Positions 58,381 to 64,000 of a stretch of DNA of 64,000 nucleotides are shown piece after piece; the stretch's first letter is position 1; the number at the start of each line of letters is the position of its first letter. The notes beneath the pieces were generated by a model. The model did not search any database. It was given only the letters and a program-made list of their open reading frames with translations, and was not told where the DNA came from. The DNA is taken from assembly GCA_001414345.1 (NCBI GenBank), contig LLCB01000002.1:248001-312000 (forward strand), given 5' to 3'. The position numbers were made by a program, and so were the translations under genes. This DNA comes from Hymenoscyphus infarciens. Taxonomy: Eukaryota > Ascomycota > Leotiomycetes > Helotiales > Helotiaceae.

Positions 58381-58410
58381 TCTTGCAATCTCTTGCAATC
58401 TCTTGCATTG
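58381..58410 (+). repeat. Three tandem decamers TCTTGCAATC
   Basis: Two perfect copies and a third with one or two changes. Confidence 0.7.
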
Positions 58411-58487
58411 AGTGGGGAAATATGGCATGCATCGAGTTTGGGAAATTGGTGCTGGAGAGAAGAGTTTTTCTCCGGTTTCTTCCAGGA

Positions 58488-58509
58488 CTAGCCATGGGCC
58501 CATGGCTAG
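58488..58509. repeat. 22-bp perfect palindrome
   Basis: Half-site CTAGCCATGGG followed directly by its reverse complement. No spacer. It lies about 1.5 kb upstream of the ammonium permease start. Confidence 0.7.
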
Positions 58510-59396
58510 CGTAGGGTAGATTTGGGGAGAATGTGCTTCGTCGTGCAGAGCTGCAACAGCGTTTACACCGTTCTATCCCCAAGTGCAGTTATTGTGTTTG
58601 CCGACTTCGGTCAAACAGCCCAGGAGAGGGCGGCGATGTCGGTTGCATCGCTTGTCAACTTTACTTGACATATTTATGGTGTATTTTTATATCCAGGTCC
58701 AAGCTTTTACCGCGTGGCCAATGGCAGCGTTTCTCCAGACCTCGGGATTTGTGTCACGGCGGACAAAACTCGCTCCACTGATAGTATCGATACAGTATCA
58801 GCCATATCCAGCCATATCAAGCTGCACCAGCAAATCGAACGATGCCAAGTCTCGTGATCCCTCAGCAACTTCTTGTCTGCCGGGTCCTGCCATGTAGAGG
58901 ATTGAGATGATTCCGGCTCCAATTAAAATACCCGCCCTATAGAAGGCATTGTTTCCAATTCTTCTACTTCTAGATCCTTTTCTGAAGCCGGAGTTTGAGA
59001 GGCTTTCCAAAAGCAGCGAGCGAATGAGGCTGCAGGCTGCAGGCTGCTCACCAGCCACCCGCTTCCAGGTTCTCACTGATCTCATCCCACGTCCCACGTC
59101 CCACGTCGACAGCGCGGTCAAGCAGGGAAGTTTGGTACTGTACCCGGGAACAAATCGACAGGGAGGAAGCAGGTCGCAAGGCCACCTCCCCAAGGCGTCC
59201 TCGTAGCCTTGCTCGTACGCTGTGCTGTACTCGTACTGTTCCCTGTGGTTCCCGATGCACCGGAAGAAGTGCTTGCTGCAGCTGTCAAGGGAGGGAAGGG
59301 GAAGGAAGGAAGGCTAAGAAAAGCAAAACTGGAAATACATCTGCTCTGGGTCAGTTCTAAGTTCATCCCGGGGCTTCTTGTCTCTGCGTGGGTACT

Positions 59397-59420
59397 GTAG
59401 GTGTAGGTGTAGGTGTAGGT
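59397..59420 (+). repeat. Hexamer microsatellite (GTAGGT)4
   Basis: Four perfect tandem copies. Not a fungal telomere repeat (TTAGGG). Confidence 0.75.
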
Positions 59421-59659
59421 GGATCAGGACCTCCACGCCACCACGCCGGCTTGGTTACTCGCTACCTACCTATACCCTATACCTAGCTGGGTGGTGTGCA
59501 TTTGTCCAGGCCAGGCACTGCACTGCACCTGCACTGGCTGATCTGCACGAGTACTAAAGAGATATCGATCCCCGACTTCTTCTCGTTGGTCCAGCTATCA
59601 TTTTGGACGCATTGTGGTCTGCTCTGCGTATCGACTAATTGCAACTAACCTCTTTACTA

Positions 59660-59666
59660 CTTATCT
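59660..59666 (-). promoter_or_regulatory. GATA-factor site (AGATAAG)
   Basis: CTTATCT on the plus strand, 318 bp before the permease ATG. It matches the HGATAR consensus bound by AreA/Nit2-type nitrogen regulators. Confidence 0.4.
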
Positions 59667-59916
59667 CCAGCAGACTCGAGTAGCTAGCGTAGACAAGTCT
59701 CCCGTCCATAGGACAGGACGTCCTCCTTTTATCTCGACTGGGACCCCCCTCGAATCATTTTCTTGGACACCCTCCTTTCACCCTTTCTTCCTTTGTTGCT
59801 TGTACAGTACTGGTACAATTCTCTACCCGATATTGTACTCTTTGTTCAACTCCAAATTGGTTATCGTATCACGACGTCATTGCAACAACGAGCTTTGACT
59901 GGCCGACCTCGGCATC

Positions 59917-59923
59917 CTTATCT
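59917..59923 (-). promoter_or_regulatory. Second GATA-factor site (AGATAAG)
   Basis: CTTATCT on the plus strand, 61 bp before the permease ATG. With the site at 59660 it makes a pair of identical sites upstream of a gene class known to be under nitrogen control; being so close it may lie in the transcribed leader. Confidence 0.4.
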
Positions 59924-59983
59924 ACATTCCCGTTGCCCATTTGGAACGAGGTTCTCAATTGAACCAGGGCAAACACCTTCACG

Positions 59984-61817
59984 ATGTCGTACGCCCCAAG
60001 TTACTCATGGACAGGAGCGCCAACAGAATACAATGGCACAGGAGTAAATGGTGGAGACTCAGGTATGGACAGACATTTCCCAATCTCTTTCCGCACATGC
60101 TTTCGCGAATCATTCGATCAACTAGATGGAGCAAAACTGACTCGAAATTGACTTATAGCTACCGAGAATCTGAACCAATGGTTTTCCTCTGGTGATCAGG
60201 CTTACATTCTGATATCAGCATGTATGGTCTTGATTATGGTGCCGGGCCTAGGTTTCCTATACTCGGGTCTCGCACGACGCAAGTCTGCTCTGTCCATGAT
60301 CTGGGCATGTATGGGCTCATTTTCCGTAATGACTTTCCAGTGGTACTTTTGGGGTTATTCTCTCGCATTCAGCTCGTCGGCAACAAATGGATATATCGGA
60401 AATCTTAAACACTTTGGGTTGAAGGGCACATTGGGAACTCCTTCCCCAGGATCCCCACTCATTCCGGAGCTCTTATATTCTTTTTACCAGGTAAGCTTCT
60501 CAAAATCCGGCACCCATGAAACCACGGCTAATTCTATATACAGATGCAATTCGCTGCTGTCACAGCTGCAATTGTTATGGGTGCCGTCGCTGAGCGAGGT
60601 CGTCTGGTTCCTGCCATGGTTTTCACATTCTTCTGGGCCACTCTGGTTTACTGCCCAGTCGCATGCTGGGTGTGGAACGTCAATGGGTGGGCATTCAAAT
60701 ACGGTGTTTTGGACTATGCTGGAGGTGGACCTGTCGAGATCGTCTCCGGTTGTTCCGCTCTCGCATACTCTATGGTTCTTGGAAGACGCCAAGAGAAGAT
60801 GATGTTGAACTTCAGACCACACAACGTTTCCCTGATTACGCTCGGTACCATTTTGCTTTGGTTTGGATGGTTGGGGTTCAACGGAGGATCTGCTTTCGGA
60901 GCCAACCTCCGTGCTGTCATGGCCTGCTGGAACTCGGTAAGTACCCCCAAGCCAGCCTTTTGCCAAACCAAAGACTAATTCCCAATAGTGCTTGACTGCC
61001 ATGTTCGGCTCCATCACTTGGTGTCTTCTCGATTACCGTCTTGCGAGGAAGTGGTCCATGGTCGGATGGTGTTCAGGTGCCATTTCCGGACTTGTAGCTG
61101 CCACTCCAGCTTCCGGTTTCATTCCTCCTTGGGCATCAATCATCCTCGGAGTTGCTGCTGGTGCTATTTGCAATTTTTCCACCAAGAGTAAGCAATATGT
61201 TTTTCGATTATAATTGGCAATTCAACTAACAATTCACAGTCAAGTTCTGGATCCGTATTGACGATAGTATGGATGTCCTCGCTGAGCACGGAGTGGCCGG
61301 CGTAGTCGGTCTTATTTTCAACGCCCTTTTCGCGGCCGATTACATTATTGGACTCGATGGTGTCAACAATGGTATTAACGGAGGCTGGTTAAATCACAAC
61401 TACAAGCAACTCTATATTCAAGTCGCCTACATCGTTGCCTGCATCTCATATTCCTTTGTTGTCTCCGCAGCCCTCGCGTATGCCATCAACTTCATCCCAG
61501 GTCTCCACCTCCGTGCTTCTGAAGAGGCTGAGCTTCTCGGTATGGATGATGACCAACTCGGGGAATTCGCCTACGATTACGTTGAGGTCCGAAGAGATTA
61601 CCTTGCCTGGACCCCAGCCAAGGATGAGCCTGAGCTAACTGAGAGCAATGTCAACCCAAGGGATCGTCACGGTATCCAACAGCACAGCGAGATGCTCAAT
61701 GGGCACTCCCCAGAGCCAGAGTCTTCCGCGCACACTGGAATTGGTGGAGACCGACACGGTATCGCTGCTGAGAACGAGATGAAGGAAAAGGCAGAGTTTC
61801 CCAACGGAGCTCGATAA
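59984..61817 (+). CDS. Ammonium permease, Mep/Amt family (Mep1/3-MeaA-like)
   Basis: Exons 59984-60062, 60159-60490, 60544-60936, 60989-61187 and 61240-61817 give 526 residues. This plasma-membrane protein moves ammonium into the cell; eleven membrane segments are expected. Visible: GDQAYILISACMVLIMVPGLGFLYSGLARRK, FQWYFWGYSLAFS, and GGGPVEIVSGCSALAYS. FGWLGFNGGSAFGANLRA and AEHGVAGVVGLIFNALFA follow. The second pore His (AEHG) is present, while the first twin-His position reads Glu (PVEIVSG), the pattern of yeast Mep1/Mep3 rather than Mep2. The C-terminal tail (from about 430: RASEEAELLGMDDDQLGEFAY) is typical, followed by an acidic, polar end. Nitrogen control is suggested by two GATA sites upstream. 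Confidence 0.95.
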
Positions 61818-64000
61818 AGCAATACTTGGCTTGAATTTTTGATGATTTTTTTGGATTTGATATAATGGATTGGAAACTTTTTTTGCGCAAGGAGTTGGTG
61901 TGTTGGTGTGCGGGAGCGATATCCGGTGGGTTCTTGGAAAAAAGAATCGGGACCTACCTGCTTTTGTAAACTATCGTGATCTGTGCACGAGTTCTGGTTA
62001 TATAAACAGATATATTCCTTCTTTGGATACCTCTTACTTAGCTCATCTATTTCTTTTTTTTACTGTACAACAAAAATTAATTCAAACATGCCAAGCTCAA
62101 GCCTCGTACTTGGCATGTTCATAATGGTTGTGGACATCAGGTATACAAGTGCCTAGACTCAAGGTACGTCACAGTCAACAGCTACATCATATCGAAGATC
62201 CCGGTAGGATTTCTTTGGTTCCCAAAGCCGCGGAAAACACTTAGATAACCGTGACGTACTATCCATCTACCTACCTATATCTCCCTCCTCTAACGTCCCA
62301 TCACCCCCCCTCCATCCAACCTTACAATAAAATTCCAAAACAAAAAAAAACATTGCTCCGTCCTTGACATCGAATTCACAATTCCCATCAGCTCATTCAC
62401 ACTCCACTTCCCCGCCCCCAGATCATCGTACAAAACTAACTTTCAAAGCACGGCAAGGCAAGGCAAGGCAAGGCGAGTAATACTCCGTAAATGACATGCA
62501 GATGAACCCACCTCGCTTCCCCCCCCCTCCCTACCGTGGCTGTGAGCATGCGAGCAGAGATAGACAAGGCAGGGGCGCTAGAAATACGATACAATCACGG
62601 CGGAGTACAGAGGCGTAGTGAAAATCGGGCTTTCTTATCTTTGGATGTGAAGGGTGTGGAGTAGGTGGCTCGGCTAAGTTGGGCTAGGGGGGCTATGGTG
62701 ACTGGGGTACTGATAAGCTATCTTGAGAGTTGAGAGAGCTGGTCGGGAAGTTTAGGTTTGGGGTTTGGGAAGCGAACCGTGGGGCTGGGTTTGTTGTGTG
62801 CATGTTCCGATGGGTGGTGGCTTTTGGGGTGGCTTTGGTGCGAGGAGTGAGGGATTTGGAGGGGAAGAAAGAGAGAGTGTTTATATATGTATCTTCCTGG
62901 GGTTGAGAAGACGAATACATACCACCGGAAACCACTATCTCTGAAGTTCATTGGGAAGTATGTGGTTACAGTGCGTAAAAGACTGTGAGAAATTAACTAA
63001 CTGGTAGTGTCTCTCGTCTTGGGCTCTTTGGGGCGAAGAACTAGCTATCTTGTCGTTTCTCATTCATTTTATAAGCTTGATTCAACCGCACGAGGAAGCT
63101 TTGATATTAGGTGAGTATTCGGCAGCAATTTAATGCAACAGATAGTAGGTGGAGAATCGTGTATTCTGCTGTCAGCTCTTGGTGAGTCAGGTGTATGTAA
63201 AAGTTGGAATTCCATTCTAATGGTGGGTAATCAATCTTCGGGTAGAGAACTTCGTCTTCCAATAAATAGCGATACTAGTATAGTCGACATTATAAACTTC
63301 GCAGTGAGCTTCCAGAATCTCACTTCTGAAATTTATGGTATTCGAGCTGTAATGGAGAGCAAGTAAAGTTACTGAAGCTGCAAAATCTCACCAGGTCATA
63401 TTTTGAGTAAGCCTGCTACCGGTTGGGCAGGATGTAGAGCTGAGGTATTAAGAGGAATAGATAGGGAACCGTGTTCCTCGGTCTTAAGTTTCTATAGTTA
63501 CCTACCAGGGGTGTTAGTTCCTTCCTTGTTCTCTAAATCAACCGTAGAGTTTTGTCCAATCGCTTCTATAAAAGAATTCCACGGAGCGTATTCAGAAGCT
63601 TCTGGTGCATGTTTAAGCGGTTGGAAAAAACTGTCGGCCTCTGATCCAGAACTAGCTTGTCCTCTTATGTAGTAATCTGACATTGATATTTGGGAAGCTA
63701 GTTTGCAAGCCGATCAACAGGTTTTCACACTACTTAAGATCTTTGAAGAGAATGCTGCAAACGCCAGATCACAAGCCTAGAAGCTGGGGACAGATACAGA
63801 AGGTTACAGAAATGAGAGTGAGCAACCAAAAAGAGCGTCGAAACCACCAGACTGACCTTGAAAGACTCGACGATGATTTGAAAATGTGAAAAATGATTCA
63901 AGGAGAAAGTTAATGCCAACCAGAATTGTCTAGAGTATCTATTGCTCTGCTGTCGGAAGCATACCTACCGTCGAATATGGAGAAAAATTTTGAGTACTTA
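61818..64000. other. Right end of window, no supported gene
   Basis: The 3' flank of the permease is followed by C/T-rich and then T/G-rich sequence. A pentamer run (GGCAA)5 lies at 62452-62476. From 63133 to 63889 three plus-strand frames in succession (starting 63133, 63403 and 63683) have reasonable composition, with a short helical, charged end (ERLDDDLKM). They might be exons or scraps of a gene running beyond 64000. I recognise no domain and could not join them by clear splice sites. Confidence 0.4.

Larger units (their letters stand above)
55529..59983. other. Long divergent intergenic region upstream of the ammonium permease
   Basis: 4.5 kb with many short overlapping frames but none with a recognised domain (for example 55960-56358 plus and 57474-57893 minus). 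It holds several short repeats (listed separately), a 22-bp palindrome at 58488-58509 and two GATA sites near the permease. It probably includes a long leader for the permease gene. Confidence 0.4.

Noticed and set aside
59397..59420. GTAGGT array as an internal telomere tract
   Set aside because: The unit differs from the TTAGGG telomere repeat of filamentous ascomycetes and only four copies exist.

Overview
This window reads as nuclear DNA of a filamentous ascomycete (Pezizomycotina). The genes carry short introns of about 40-120 bp with GTAAGT/GTATGT-like donors, CTAAC/CTGAC-type branch sites and AG acceptors. They encode typical ascomycete proteins (Zn2Cys6 regulator, CRT10 family, Mep-type ammonium permease), and repeats show C-to-T/G-to-A decay typical of repeat-induced point mutation (RIP). 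A leotiomycete is my best guess, on gene flavour only. All exon structures were joined by hand from frame, splice sites and family conservation.

Layout. 0-11.3 kb is gene-dense: molybdopterin synthase small subunit (cnxG type), a Zn2Cys6 regulator, an FMP42-like major facilitator, a decayed DUF6594-like membrane-protein gene, and MRI1 (methionine salvage) on the minus strand. 11.5-21.5 kb is one large AT-rich transposon island. By its target duplications it is a three-layer nest: a poly(A)-tailed non-LTR remnant, holding a plus-strand LTR element, holding a second LTR element of the same family on the minus strand. 21.9-32.5 kb holds a SAM+HMG-box protein (minus), a 4.2-kb divergent intergenic region, a WW+PhoD-like phosphatase, and a small coiled-coil protein. 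33.8-39.4 kb holds an F-box protein, a Tc1/mariner-type MITE and a histidine phosphatase, bracketed by a diverged inverted repeat. 40.2-47.2 kb holds methylmalonate-semialdehyde dehydrogenase, a second F-box protein, and a 4-coumarate-CoA-ligase-like acyl-CoA synthetase with a peroxisomal-type C terminus. 47.2-53.3 kb is a gene-poor stretch with a second MITE and an AT-rich relic. 53.3-61.8 kb holds a CRT10-family regulator (minus) and an ammonium permease with GATA sites upstream. The last 2 kb has no gene I can support.

The genes do not form an evident pathway cluster; they look like ordinary chromosomal neighbours. Several relate to nitrogen, sulfur or carbon use (cnxG for nitrate reductase cofactor, the ammonium permease, MRI1, valine catabolism), but no shared regulation is visible. 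I found no convincing new multi-gene system. The most informative structures are the nested repeat island with unequal RIP between two LTRs of one element, and a gene remnant in which a short internal coding segment appears to have flipped strand.
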